A stretch of 46,523 bases of DNA from Streptomyces corallincola. GTDB taxonomy: Bacteria > Actinomycetota > Actinomycetes > Streptomycetales > Streptomycetaceae. Each line of letters starts with the position of its first letter. The stretch's first letter is position 1. Below the pieces are notes generated by a model that had not been told where the DNA came from, searched no databases, and was given only the letters and a program-made list of their open reading frames with translations. The DNA is taken from contig NZ_JAHRXF010000047.1 of NCBI RefSeq assembly GCF_019104725.1, positions 1 to 46,523 on the forward strand. Reading direction: 5' to 3'. Below are positions 1-9,569 of this stretch, piece after piece. The translations under genes were made by a program, and so were the position numbers.

Positions 1-77
1 GGGACGCCGACTGCTGACGATGACGGGATTCGGCGTGTCGTGAAAGCAGTTGCCGCGTTTCTCCTATCGTCATCCGA

Positions 78-893
78 ATGCGCCAGTACTCGACGGACCT
101 GACTCCCCCTTGGAAGAAGCCGCAGCAGCCCGCCCCCGAGATCGCGGCGGAGCCCGGTCTGGTGGTGGAGGAGCCCGCCACCGGTTTCTGCGGGGCGGTG
201 ATCCGCTGCGAGGCGGGCACGGTCACTCTGGAGGACCGCTTCGGCAAACACCGGGTCTTCCCGATGGAACCCCGGGGTTTTCTGCTGGAGGGCAGGGTCG
301 TCACCCTGGTACGCCCCTCGGCCGCCGGTCCGGCGAAGCCCGCCCGCACCGCCTCCGGCTCGGTCGCGGTCCCCGGCGCGCGGGCGCGGGTGGCACGCGC
401 CGGGCGCATCTACGTCGAGGGTCGCCACGACGCCGAACTGGTCGAGCGGGTCTGGGGCGACGACCTGCGCGTCGAGGGCGTGGTCGTGGAGTATCTGGAG
501 GGCGTGGACGATCTCCCGTCCGTCGTCGCGGAGTTCGCCCCCGGCCCGGACGCGCGCCTCGGTGTTCTGGTCGATCACCTGCTGCCGGGCACCAAGGAGT
601 GGCGCATCGCCCAGTCCGTGACCAGCGACCACGCCCTGGTCGTCGGCCACCCCTACATCGACATCTGGGAAGCGGTGAAACCCTCCTCGGTCGGCATCCC
701 CGCCTGGCCCCGCGTCCCCCACGGCCAGGACTGGAAGACCGGCGTCTGCCACGCCCTCGGCTGGCCCGACAACACCGGCGCCGTCTGGCAGGCCATCCTG
801 AAAAAGGTCACGTCCTACAAGGACCTGGAACCGGAACTCCTCGGCAGAGTGGAGGAGTTGATCGACTTCGTCACGGGAGGCGGTGCGGAGTGA
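78..893 (+). CDS. DUF3097 family protein
   Basis: The 271-residue product matches what I recall of the actinobacterial DUF3097 family, a cytoplasmic protein of unknown function. Family-like features are the N-terminal PPWKKP segment, a beta-rich stretch that reads GTVTLEDRFGKHRVFPMEP, and a later segment with YVEGRHDAELVERVWGDDLR that resembles a small Toprim-like core (Glu-Gly-xx-Asp pattern around residues 114 to 123). That Toprim reading is inference. There is no signal peptide or membrane helix. The ATG is chosen because the conserved N-terminus starts there. No good Shine-Dalgarno precedes it; a TATCGT hexamer lies at 65-70, so a leaderless transcript is possible. It converges with hemW, and its last bases may overlap a small minus-strand ORF. 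Confidence 0.85.
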   Translation: MRQYSTDLTPPWKKPQQPAPEIAAEPGLVVEEPATGFCGAVIRCEAGTVTLEDRFGKHRVFPMEPRGFLLEGRVVTLVRPSAAGPAKPARTASGSVAVPGARARVARAGRIYVEGRHDAELVERVWGDDLRVEGVVVEYLEGVDDLPSVVAEFAPGPDARLGVLVDHLLPGTKEWRIAQSVTSDHALVVGHPYIDIWEAVKPSSVGIPAWPRVPHGQDWKTGVCHALGWPDNTGAVWQAILKKVTSYKDLEPELLGRVEELIDFVTGGGAE

Positions 894-1026
894 CGTCGGG
901 ACAGGTGCCGAAGTCGCCGGTGTCCAACTCGATACCGAGCGGGGTGAGCGGGAGTCCGGCGCCGAACTTGGTGATCCGTTGCGCCACGCAGTCCGCCCTG
1001 TCCCCCGCCGGTCCCCGCGGATTCAC
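871..1026 (-). CDS. possible small protein downstream of hemW
   Basis: This is a 51-codon reading frame starting GTG, 13 bases after the hemW stop codon, so it could be the last cistron of that unit. The product begins MNPRGPAGDRADCVAQRITK and contains the segment PLTPLGIELDTGDFGTC. Third positions are mostly G or C, as in a real gene of this genome. Its last 23 bases overlap the 3' end of the DUF3097 gene on the other strand. No Shine-Dalgarno is evident and I recognise no family. It may be a true small gene, a decayed fragment or chance. Confidence 0.3.
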   Translation of the reverse strand: MNPRGPAGDRADCVAQRITKFGAGLPLTPLGIELDTGDFGTCPDVTPHRLP

Positions 1027-1039
1027 CCACAGGGATGGA

Positions 1040-2272
1040 TCAGTCCACCAGGTCCCGGACCACCGCGTCCGCCAGGAGGCGGCCCCGGAGGGTGAGGGCC
1101 GCGTGGCCGGAGGCGTAGTCCTCGGGGCGGAGGAGGCCGTCGGCGAGGTGGCGGGCGGCCGCTTCGCGGCCCGCCGGGTGCAGCAGGGTCAGGGGGACGC
1201 CGTCGCGGAGGCGGAGTTCGAGGAGGACGCGTTCCACGCGGCGGTCCTCGTGGGTGAGGAGTTCGCGTCCGGCGCCCGGGGAGCGGCCGGAGGCCAGGGC
1301 GGCGGCGTAGGCGCCGGGGTGCTTGACGTTCCACCAGCGGACGCCGCCGGTGTGGGAGTGGGCGCCGGGTCCGGCGCCCCACCAGTCGGCGCCGCGCCAG
1401 TACAGCTCGTTGTGCAGGCAGCGGGCCGCCTCGGAGGTGGCCCAGTTGGAGACCTCGTACCAGTGGAAACCGGCCGCCGACAGCGCCTCCTCCGCGATGA
1501 GGTAGCGGTCGGCGTGCACGTCGTCGTCGGTCATCGGGACCTCGCCGCGCCGGATGCGCCGGGCGAGCTGGGTGCCCTCCTCCACGATCAGCGCGTACGC
1601 GGAGACGTGGTCAGGTCCGGCGCTGATCGCCGCGTCCAGCGAGGCCCGCCAGTCGTCGTCGGACTCGCCGGGGGTGCCGTAGATCAGGTCGAGGTTGACG
1701 TGTTCGAACCCAGCCGCGCGGGCCTCCGCGACACACGCCTCGGGGCGGCCGGGGGTGTGGGTGCGGTCGAGGATCCTCAGAACGTGCTGCCGGGCGCTCT
1801 GCATGCCGAAGGAGATGCGGTTGAAGCCGCCCGCGCGGAGTTCCGCGAGGTAGGCGGGGTCCACGGACTCCGGGTTGGCCTCGGTGGTGACCTCCGCGTC
1901 GGGTGCGAGCCCGAACTCGTCGCGGATCGCGCCGAGCATCGTCACGAGGTCGGCGGCGGCCAGCAGGGTCGGCGTACCGCCCCCGACGAAGACCGTGCGG
2001 ACCGGCCGGGGGTCGTCGCCCAGCACCTTGCGGGCGAGCCGGATCTCGTCGGTCAGGGTGTCCGCGTAGTTGTCCCGCGAGGCGAGGACACCGCCGCTGC
2101 CGCGCAGCTCGGTCGCGGTGTACGTGTTGAAGTCGCAGTACCCGCAGCGGGTCGCGCAGTACGGGACGTGCAGATAGAAACCGAGGGGCCGGTCGGCGGC
2201 GCCCGCGAGCGCGGAGGCGGGCAGCGCGCCGTCGTCGGGGACCGGCTCGCCGTCGGGGAGTGCGGAAGGCAT
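1040..2272 (-). CDS. hemW: HemW-type radical SAM protein (coproporphyrinogen III oxidase-like)
   Basis: The 410-residue product is a radical SAM enzyme of the HemW/HemN group. The cluster motif C-x3-C-x2-C is at Cys39, Cys43 and Cys46 (HVPYCATRCGYCDF), followed by the glycine-rich SAM segment VFVGGGTPTLL. Family members of HemW type act as heme chaperones that insert heme into respiratory enzymes; many were wrongly annotated as oxygen-independent coproporphyrinogen oxidase. The segment HNELYW near the C-terminal part matches the HNxxYW signature that I associate with HemW and not HemN. The start at 2272 (MPSALPDGEP) is preferred; an in-frame ATG nine bases upstream (MEDMPS) and a longer frame reaching 2398 run into repetitive intergenic sequence. 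It lies between the SpoIIE-type phosphatase gene and the DUF3097 gene. Confidence 0.9.
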   Translation of the reverse strand: MPSALPDGEPVPDDGALPASALAGAADRPLGFYLHVPYCATRCGYCDFNTYTATELRGSGGVLASRDNYADTLTDEIRLARKVLGDDPRPVRTVFVGGGTPTLLAAADLVTMLGAIRDEFGLAPDAEVTTEANPESVDPAYLAELRAGGFNRISFGMQSARQHVLRILDRTHTPGRPEACVAEARAAGFEHVNLDLIYGTPGESDDDWRASLDAAISAGPDHVSAYALIVEEGTQLARRIRRGEVPMTDDDVHADRYLIAEEALSAAGFHWYEVSNWATSEAARCLHNELYWRGADWWGAGPGAHSHTGGVRWWNVKHPGAYAAALASGRSPGAGRELLTHEDRRVERVLLELRLRDGVPLTLLHPAGREAAARHLADGLLRPEDYASGHAALTLRGRLLADAVVRDLVD

Positions 2273-2284
2273 GTCCTCCATTGT

Positions 2285-2535
2285 CCCGTACGGGACGCGG
2301 GCGCCGATCCGGGCGGGGTGCGGGGGTGCCGGGGAGGCCTGAGGGTGCGGGGGGGGATGCGTCCCGTAGGGGCCGCCGGTGGATGCCGTAGGGGGCACTG
2401 GACGTCGTAGGGGGCGCTGGACGCCGTAGGGGGCGCCGGTGATCCCCTAAGGGCCACCGTGAGCCCCGTCACCGTGAACCTCGTCACCCTGAACCCCCTA
2501 CGGGCCGCCGCAGCCCCCTACGGGTCCACCAGCCC
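2285..2535. repeat. CCGTAGGGG / CCCCTACGGG intergenic repeats
   Basis: The gap between hemW and the phosphatase gene carries CGTAGGGG(G)CG units near 2365, 2387, 2406 and 2425, spaced 19 to 22 bases. Two units in the opposite orientation (CCCCTACGGG) lie near 2506 and 2525. Opposed copies could pair as a stem in RNA. Around 2450 to 2490 there are also short repeats of the type CCGTGA(A/G)CCCCGTCACC. No gene is seen in this gap. Confidence 0.6.
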
Positions 2536-2568
2536 CTCCCCCGCCCCGGTCTGGCCCCGGAGGGGGTC

Positions 2569-4410
2569 TCAGCCCGCCTGGAGGACCAGCAGCGCGAGAT
2601 CGTCCTCAGGGCGTTCGTCGCCGAAGTCGTGGACCAGGCGGCGGATGCGCCGGGCGATGGAGTCGGCGTCCAGGCCCGCGCAGCCGGACAGGGCGTGGGC
2701 GAGGCCGTCGCCGTCGTCGAACTGGCGGGAGCCGGAGCGGCGCTCGGTGACCCCGTCGGTGACGCACAACAGGCTTTCGCCGGGCCGGAGTTCAACGGTC
2801 TCGCTGGTGTACGTCTCGTCCTCCACCACCCCCAGCAGCGTCTGCGGGCGGGCGGCGGCGCCGACCGAGCCGTCGGGGCGCAGTACCAGCGGCAGCGGGT
2901 GCCCGGCGGAGGCGAGGGTGCAGCGGACGCCGTCGTCGTGCGGGACGAGTTCGCCGTAGAGCAGGGACAGGAACCGGGTCTGCGGGCCGTCGCCGCCGGT
3001 CGGCGGGCGGCCCCCGGCGGCGACCAGCGCGCGGGCGGCGGCGTCGGCGGCCTCGGTGGACTCGTCCAGCAGGAGCTGGTTGAGGCGGTCGAGGACGTCC
3101 GCGACGCGGTAGCCCTCGCGGGCCAGCAGCCGCAGCCAGGGCCGGACGAGGCCGATCATGACGGCGGCCTCGGGCCCCTTGCCCTGGACGTCGCCGACGG
3201 CGAAGCACCAGCGCCCGTCACCGGCCGGGAAGAGGTCGTAGAAGTCGCCGCTGGGGCCGCCGGTGTCGCGGGGCTCATAGACGACGGCGCTGGTCATCCG
3301 GGGTATCCGCGCGACCGCGCCGGGCAGCAGGCCGCGCTGGAGGACGGCGCTGATGGTGGCCTGGCGGGCGTACTGCCGGGCCGCGCCGACGGCGAGGGCG
3401 ACGCGGCGGCTCAGGTCCTCGACCAGGCCGGTGATCTCGTCGGGGAAGCCCGCCGGGCCGTACCGTCCGATGACCAGGGTGCCGACGGGGCTGCCGCCCG
3501 CGACCAGCCGGTAGGCGAGCGCGGCGCCCGGCGTCCCGTCCGGGCCGAGCGCCTCGCCGGGCCAGGGGTACGGCTCCGGGCCCGGCGCGAATCCCCCGGG
3601 CGGCCGGGGCGGGTCCTTCTCCAGTACGCGGGCCAGTTCCTCGACGCGCTGCTCCCCGGCGTGGTGCCAGACGCGGGCCGGTGCGCCCCCGGCGCCGCCG
3701 CGCACGCTGGCCTCGTCCTCCAGCCACACCGCGCACCAGTCCGCGAGGCGGGGCACGATCAGCTGGCCGGTGAGGGCGATGACGAGGGTCTCGTCGAGCT
3801 GTCCGGCGAGCAGGTCGGAGGCTTCGGCGAGGAAGGTGAGGGCGCCCCTGCCGAGCCAGTCGCGGTCACTGCCGGAGCGGTGCTGCGGGGCGAGTGCCTC
3901 GGCGGTGTCGAGGGCGGGGAGGGGCGCGGGGGCGCCGGGTTCCTCGCGGGGCCGGGCGGGGAGCAGCGCCCAGACGGTCTTGGCGCCGGGGCGGTAGGTG
4001 ACGCCCCAGGTCTCCGCGAGGGTGGCGACGAGGCGCAGGCCTCGCCCGTGCTCGGGGACCTCGTGCGGGGTGCCGGGGGCGGCCGGGTCGCGCGGGGCAC
4101 GGGCGGCGTGCCGGTCTCCGACCTCCACGACGAACGCGCCGTCCTCCTGGAGCCGCCAGGCGACATCGATCTCGGTGCCCGCGTGCACGACGGCGTTGGT
4201 GACGAGTTCGCTGACGACGGCCGCCGCGTCGTCGGCCTGCCGTCCGGCGGTACGCGGATCGGTGAGCCCCCGCTCGGCCCACTCCTGGAACGCGGCGCGT
4301 ACGAGGGCGCGCGCGGACCCCGGTGCGACGGGACTGCCGGGCAGCGTGGCCCGCCCCGGCGCCGCACCGGCCGCCGGCTCCCGTTGCGTGGGTATGGCCG
4401 CCATGTCCAT
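2569..4410 (-). CDS. SpoIIE/RsbU-type PP2C phosphatase with N-terminal RsbW-like ATPase domain
   Basis: The 613-residue protein has three parts. Residues about 30-150 form a GHKL/HATPase domain like anti-sigma kinase RsbW, with N-box ELVTNAVVHAG (68-78) and GRGLRLV (122-128). Residues about 187-345 resemble a GAF sensor domain. Residues about 370-610 form a SpoIIE phosphatase domain with metal-binding motifs GDFYD (388-392), GDVQGKG (406-412), a TDGV motif and a terminal EDDLALLVL. Such proteins switch anti-sigma antagonists by kinase and phosphatase action in partner-switching control of stress sigma factors; the partner is not in this window. The ATG at 4410 (MDMAAIP) or 4404 is preferred to the longer frame up to 4629, which reads into the minisatellite. 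The protein is predicted soluble. Confidence 0.88.
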   Translation of the reverse strand: MDMAAIPTQREPAAGAAPGRATLPGSPVAPGSARALVRAAFQEWAERGLTDPRTAGRQADDAAAVVSELVTNAVVHAGTEIDVAWRLQEDGAFVVEVGDRHAARAPRDPAAPGTPHEVPEHGRGLRLVATLAETWGVTYRPGAKTVWALLPARPREEPGAPAPLPALDTAEALAPQHRSGSDRDWLGRGALTFLAEASDLLAGQLDETLVIALTGQLIVPRLADWCAVWLEDEASVRGGAGGAPARVWHHAGEQRVEELARVLEKDPPRPPGGFAPGPEPYPWPGEALGPDGTPGAALAYRLVAGGSPVGTLVIGRYGPAGFPDEITGLVEDLSRRVALAVGAARQYARQATISAVLQRGLLPGAVARIPRMTSAVVYEPRDTGGPSGDFYDLFPAGDGRWCFAVGDVQGKGPEAAVMIGLVRPWLRLLAREGYRVADVLDRLNQLLLDESTEAADAAARALVAAGGRPPTGGDGPQTRFLSLLYGELVPHDDGVRCTLASAGHPLPLVLRPDGSVGAAARPQTLLGVVEDETYTSETVELRPGESLLCVTDGVTERRSGSRQFDDGDGLAHALSGCAGLDADSIARRIRRLVHDFGDERPEDDLALLVLQAG

Positions 4411-4574
4411 GCGGCCAGCCTGGCAGAACCGGCCTTCCTCAACGGCTGTCCGCGCGAACCGGCCGACAATGGGCGCGAGTTGTGCTAAGCGGAACACGAC
4501 CGGACCCCGACCCGTCCCCACCCGGACAGAAACGGTGCTCATCCGGGCGGGGCTGGGGTGGCGCGGGGTGGTGA

Positions 4575-4745
4575 AGGAACACATGGCGCGCGACCACATG
4601 GTGTGACGCCACATGGCGAGACCGCTCATGGGGCGACCTCATATGGAGCCGCACCACATGGCACCGGGCCACATGGGGCCGGGGCACATAGGGCCGGGCC
4701 ACATAGCTGCGGGCAACATGGCGGGAGACCGGCATGGCTCCGCCG
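4575..4745. repeat. 15-bp minisatellite, CACATGGnnCCGGGC type
   Basis: About eleven degenerate units centred on CACATGG, CACATAGG or CTCATGG occur near 4580, 4595, 4609, 4626, 4640, 4654, 4669, 4684, 4699, 4714 and 4732; most spacings are 15 bases. On the minus strand the period gives five-residue peptide repeats in two frames (for example MWPGP and HVARP), but neither belongs to a recognisable gene. The array sits upstream of the phosphatase gene and downstream of the acyl-CoA ligase gene. The rest of the 4411-4829 gap shows no gene. Confidence 0.75.
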
Positions 4746-4829
4746 ACGTATCGCAGCCACACGGCCAAGCCCCCGCCGCAGCCCCGGCCCCGGCCCCGGC
4801 CCCGCTCCCGCCGGCCGTGGGCGCCCGCC

Positions 4830-6698
<1,869 letters not shown>

Positions 6699-6785
6699 GA
6701 CATCCTCCGGGGCCCGCGGCGGCGGTGCGGCTGGCTCATCAGGTGCGGCTGGGGTCACTCACGGGTGGGGTACGGCTACGTTGTT

Positions 6786-6800
6786 TAACTCACGAGTAAC
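6786..6800 (-). promoter_or_regulatory. possible operator upstream of acyl-CoA ligase gene
   Basis: The sequence TTAACTCACGAGTAA is an imperfect inverted repeat (ACTC-AC-GAGT core, flanking TTA and AA). Similar TTACT/AGTAA sites are typical of TetR-family regulators of fatty acid genes; that function here is inference. It lies about 88 to 102 bases upstream of the chosen GTG start. Confidence 0.35.
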
Positions 6801-6892
6801 TATCGAGCAGGCATCAGCGTAAGCGCCGACCGGCGCGCACGTAAGAGGCCTCGGCCAGTCGGTTTCCACGGAGAGCGACGTTACGCACGCGT

Positions 6893-6926
6893 AGGGGCCC
6901 GCCGCACTTTCGTACGACGGGCCCCT
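6893..6926 (-). terminator. hairpin terminator after lepA
   Basis: A GC-rich hairpin with arms AGGGGCCCG.CG and CG.CGGGCCCCT and a loop containing TACGAAAGTG lies about 40 bases beyond the lepA stop. There is no clear U run, as is usual for Streptomyces hairpins. Confidence 0.6.
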
Positions 6927-6966
6927 CGATGTCCGCTTTACGAACGGTGACCCCGGGTCACCCCCG

Positions 6967-8841
6967 CTACTTCTTGCCCTTGGCCGACCCCGCGCTGTCA
7001 TCGCTGGACAGAACCGCGATGAAGGCTTCCTGGGGAACCTCCACGGAACCCACCATCTTCATCCGCTTCTTGCCTTCCTTCTGCTTCTCCAGCAGCTTCC
7101 GCTTACGGGAGATGTCACCGCCGTAGCACTTGGCGAGGACGTCCTTGCGGATGGCGCGGATGGTCTCGCGGGCGATGACCCGCGCGCCGATGGCGGCCTG
7201 GACCGGGACCTCGAAGCTCTGCCGCGGGATCAGTTCCCGCAGCTTGGCGACGAGCCGTACGCCGTACGCGTACGCCTGGTCCCGGTGGGTGATCGCGGAG
7301 AACGCGTCCACCTTGTCGCCGTGCAGCAGGATGTCCACCTTGACCAGGGTGCTGCTCTGCTCGCCGGTGGGCTCGTAGTCCAGCGAGGCGTAGCCGCGGG
7401 TCTTGGACTTCAGCTGGTCGAAGAAGTCGAAGACGATCTCCGCGAGCGGCAGGGTGTAGCGGATCTCGACGCGGTCCTCGGAGAGGTAGTCCATGCCGAG
7501 CAGGGTGCCGCGCCGGGTCTGGCACAGCTCCATGATCGCGCCGATGAACTCGGTGGGCGCGAGGATCGTGGCCCGCACGACCGGCTCGTACACCTCGTCG
7601 ATCTTGCCCTCGGGGAACTCGCTGGGGTTGGTGACGGTGTGTTCGACACCGTCCTCCATGACCACGCGGTAGACCACGTTGGGGGCGGTGGCGATCAGGT
7701 CGAGGCCGAACTCGCGCTCCAGGCGCTCCCGGATCACGTCCAGGTGCAGCAGGCCGAGGAAGCCGACGCGGAAGCCGAAGCCGAGCGCGGCGGACGTCTC
7801 CGGCTCGTACACCAGGGCGGCGTCGTTGAGCTGGAGCTTGTCCAGCGCCTCACGCAGCTCCGGGTAGTCCGAGCCGTCCAGCGGATACAGACCCGAGAAG
7901 ACCATCGGCCGGGGGTCCTTGTAGCCGCCGAGGGCCTCGGTCGCGCCCTTGACCTGGCTGGTGACGGTGTCACCGACCTTGGACTGGCGGACGTCCTTCA
8001 CACCGGTGATCAGATAGCCCACCTCACCGACGCCGAGGCCGTCGGAGGGCAGCATCTCGGGCGAGCTGACACCGATCTCCAGCAGCTCGTGGGTGGCGCC
8101 GGTGGACATCATCCGGATGCGCTCGCGCCTGTTGAGCTGCCCGTCGATGACACGGACGTACGTCACGACGCCCCGGTACGAGTCGTACACCGAGTCGAAG
8201 ATCATCGCGCGGGCCGGGGCGTCCGCGACGCCGACCGGCGCCGGGATCTCCTTGACGACCTTGTTCAGCAGCGCGTCCACACCGAGACCGGTCTTCGCGG
8301 AGACCTTCAGCACGTCGTCGGGGTCGCAGCCGACCAGGTTCGCCAGTTCCTCGGCGAACTTCTCCGGCTGGGCGGCCGGGAGGTCGATCTTGTTGAGCAC
8401 CGGGATGATCGTGAGGTCGTTCTCCATCGCCAGATACAGGTTGGCGAGGGTCTGCGCCTCGATGCCCTGGGCCGCGTCCACCAGCAGCACGGTGCCCTCA
8501 CAGGCCGCGAGCGACCGCGACACCTCGTACGTGAAGTCCACGTGGCCGGGGGTGTCGATCATGTTGAGGATGTGCGTACTGCCCTGGTCGGGGCCCTCGG
8601 TGGGGGCCCAGGGCAGCCGTACCGCCTGGGACTTGATCGTGATGCCGCGCTCGCGCTCGATGTCCATGCGGTCGAGGTACTGGGCGCGCATCTGGCGCTG
8701 CTCCACCACGCCGGTGAGCTGGAGCATGCGGTCGGCGAGCGTCGATTTGCCGTGGTCGATGTGGGCGATGATGCAGAAATTGCGGATCAGCGCCGGGGCG
8801 GTACGGCTCGGCTCGGGCACGTTGTCAGGGGTCGCGGGCAC
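6967..8841 (-). CDS. lepA: elongation factor 4 (LepA), ribosome-associated GTPase
   Basis: The 624-residue protein is a translational GTPase of the LepA/EF4 family, reported to back-translocate ribosomes or act in 30S biogenesis. G1 is AHIDHGKS (26-33), G3 is DTPGHVDF and G4 is NKIDLP; domains resembling EF-G II, III and V follow. The LepA-specific C-terminal domain ends in the basic segment AKCYGGDISRKRKLLEKQKE. The GTG start at 8841 (MPATPDNVPEPS) leaves about 18 residues before the conserved RNFCIIAHIDHG, which is usual for actinobacterial LepA. It is divergent from rpsT, and the 226-base gap holds both promoters. The last residues (SDDSAGSAKGKK) form a short basic tail. Confidence 0.97.
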   Translation of the reverse strand: MPATPDNVPEPSRTAPALIRNFCIIAHIDHGKSTLADRMLQLTGVVEQRQMRAQYLDRMDIERERGITIKSQAVRLPWAPTEGPDQGSTHILNMIDTPGHVDFTYEVSRSLAACEGTVLLVDAAQGIEAQTLANLYLAMENDLTIIPVLNKIDLPAAQPEKFAEELANLVGCDPDDVLKVSAKTGLGVDALLNKVVKEIPAPVGVADAPARAMIFDSVYDSYRGVVTYVRVIDGQLNRRERIRMMSTGATHELLEIGVSSPEMLPSDGLGVGEVGYLITGVKDVRQSKVGDTVTSQVKGATEALGGYKDPRPMVFSGLYPLDGSDYPELREALDKLQLNDAALVYEPETSAALGFGFRVGFLGLLHLDVIRERLEREFGLDLIATAPNVVYRVVMEDGVEHTVTNPSEFPEGKIDEVYEPVVRATILAPTEFIGAIMELCQTRRGTLLGMDYLSEDRVEIRYTLPLAEIVFDFFDQLKSKTRGYASLDYEPTGEQSSTLVKVDILLHGDKVDAFSAITHRDQAYAYGVRLVAKLRELIPRQSFEVPVQAAIGARVIARETIRAIRKDVLAKCYGGDISRKRKLLEKQKEGKKRMKMVGSVEVPQEAFIAVLSSDDSAGSAKGKK

Positions 8842-8930
8842 GCAGGGTCCTGTCTCTTGAGGCGCCTTGTGCCTCGGGTCGGATCGATACGTAGCTTCTA
8901 TGGTCCCACGGGGACGGACCGGGAACCGTT

Positions 8931-8960
8931 TTGGGCCGCTCGCAGGGCCACTGGTACTGT
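8931..8960 (+). promoter_or_regulatory. candidate promoter of rpsT
   Basis: A TTGGGC hexamer at 8931-8936 and a TACTGT hexamer at 8955-8960 are 18 bases apart; the -10 is preceded by TGG, giving an extended -10. The rpsT start codon is about 107 bases downstream. Confidence 0.4.
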
Positions 8961-9067
8961 AGATGGCTGTGCCTCATGCCCTCTCGGCCGGAGGCACGTC
9001 CGAGAAATTTTGGATCACCGGCACGGCGGCCGTACGGCTCCGTGCCTGAACCTGAAAAGGCTCCTTC

Positions 9068-9328
9068 GTGGCGAACATCAAGTCCCAGATCAAGCGGATC
9101 AAGACCAACGAGAAGGCTCGTCAGCGCAACAAGGCTGTCAAGTCCTCCCTGAAGACCGCGGTCCGCAAGGCCCGTGAGGCCGCTGCCGCGGGTGACGTCG
9201 AGAAGGCCACCGAGCTGCAGCGCGTCGCCGCGCGTGCCCTCGACAAGGCCGTCTCCAAGGGCGTCATCCACAAGAACCAGGCCGCCAACAAGAAGTCGGC
9301 GCTTGCTTCCAAGGTCGCGTCCCTCTAA
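9068..9328 (+). CDS. rpsT: 30S ribosomal protein S20
   Basis: The 86-residue basic protein is ribosomal protein S20, a primary 16S rRNA binder of the small subunit. It begins MANIKSQIKRIKTNEKARQR, the standard S20 N-terminus, and continues with the helical Lys/Arg/Ala-rich pattern to KSALASKV. The start is GTG, directly before GCG AAC ATC. A moderate ribosome-binding site (AAAGG) lies about 10 bases upstream. The gene stands alone, divergent from lepA and convergent with holA, and is followed by a strong hairpin. Confidence 0.98.
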   Translation: MANIKSQIKRIKTNEKARQRNKAVKSSLKTAVRKAREAAAAGDVEKATELQRVAARALDKAVSKGVIHKNQAANKKSALASKVASL

Positions 9329-9455
9329 GGACCACACCTGCTGATCTGACCGCCGGAAGGACCCAGAGCGGGCCCTCTCTCATCCGCTCCCGACCGGCAC
9401 CCAGGGTTCGTCCGCGGCCTGCGTTCGCCACGCGGGGACGGACCCGGCAGCTGTA

Positions 9456-9503
9456 CGAGAACCCCGGCGCGCCTCCCTTCGGGGAGGGGCGCCGGGGTTC
9501 TCG
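9456..9503. terminator. terminator hairpin between rpsT and holA
   Basis: A long hairpin with outer arms CGAGAACCCCGGCGC and GCGCCGGGGTTCTCG, inner arms CCTCCC and GGGAGG and a TTCG loop lies between the convergent rpsT and holA genes. It has one internal mismatch and could serve both strands. Confidence 0.85.
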
Positions 9504-9569
9504 GCTTTCCGGTTCCGGGGGGCGGCTCCTCCGGGGCGGCTTTTCAGGGGCGGCTCCTCGGGAGCGGGC

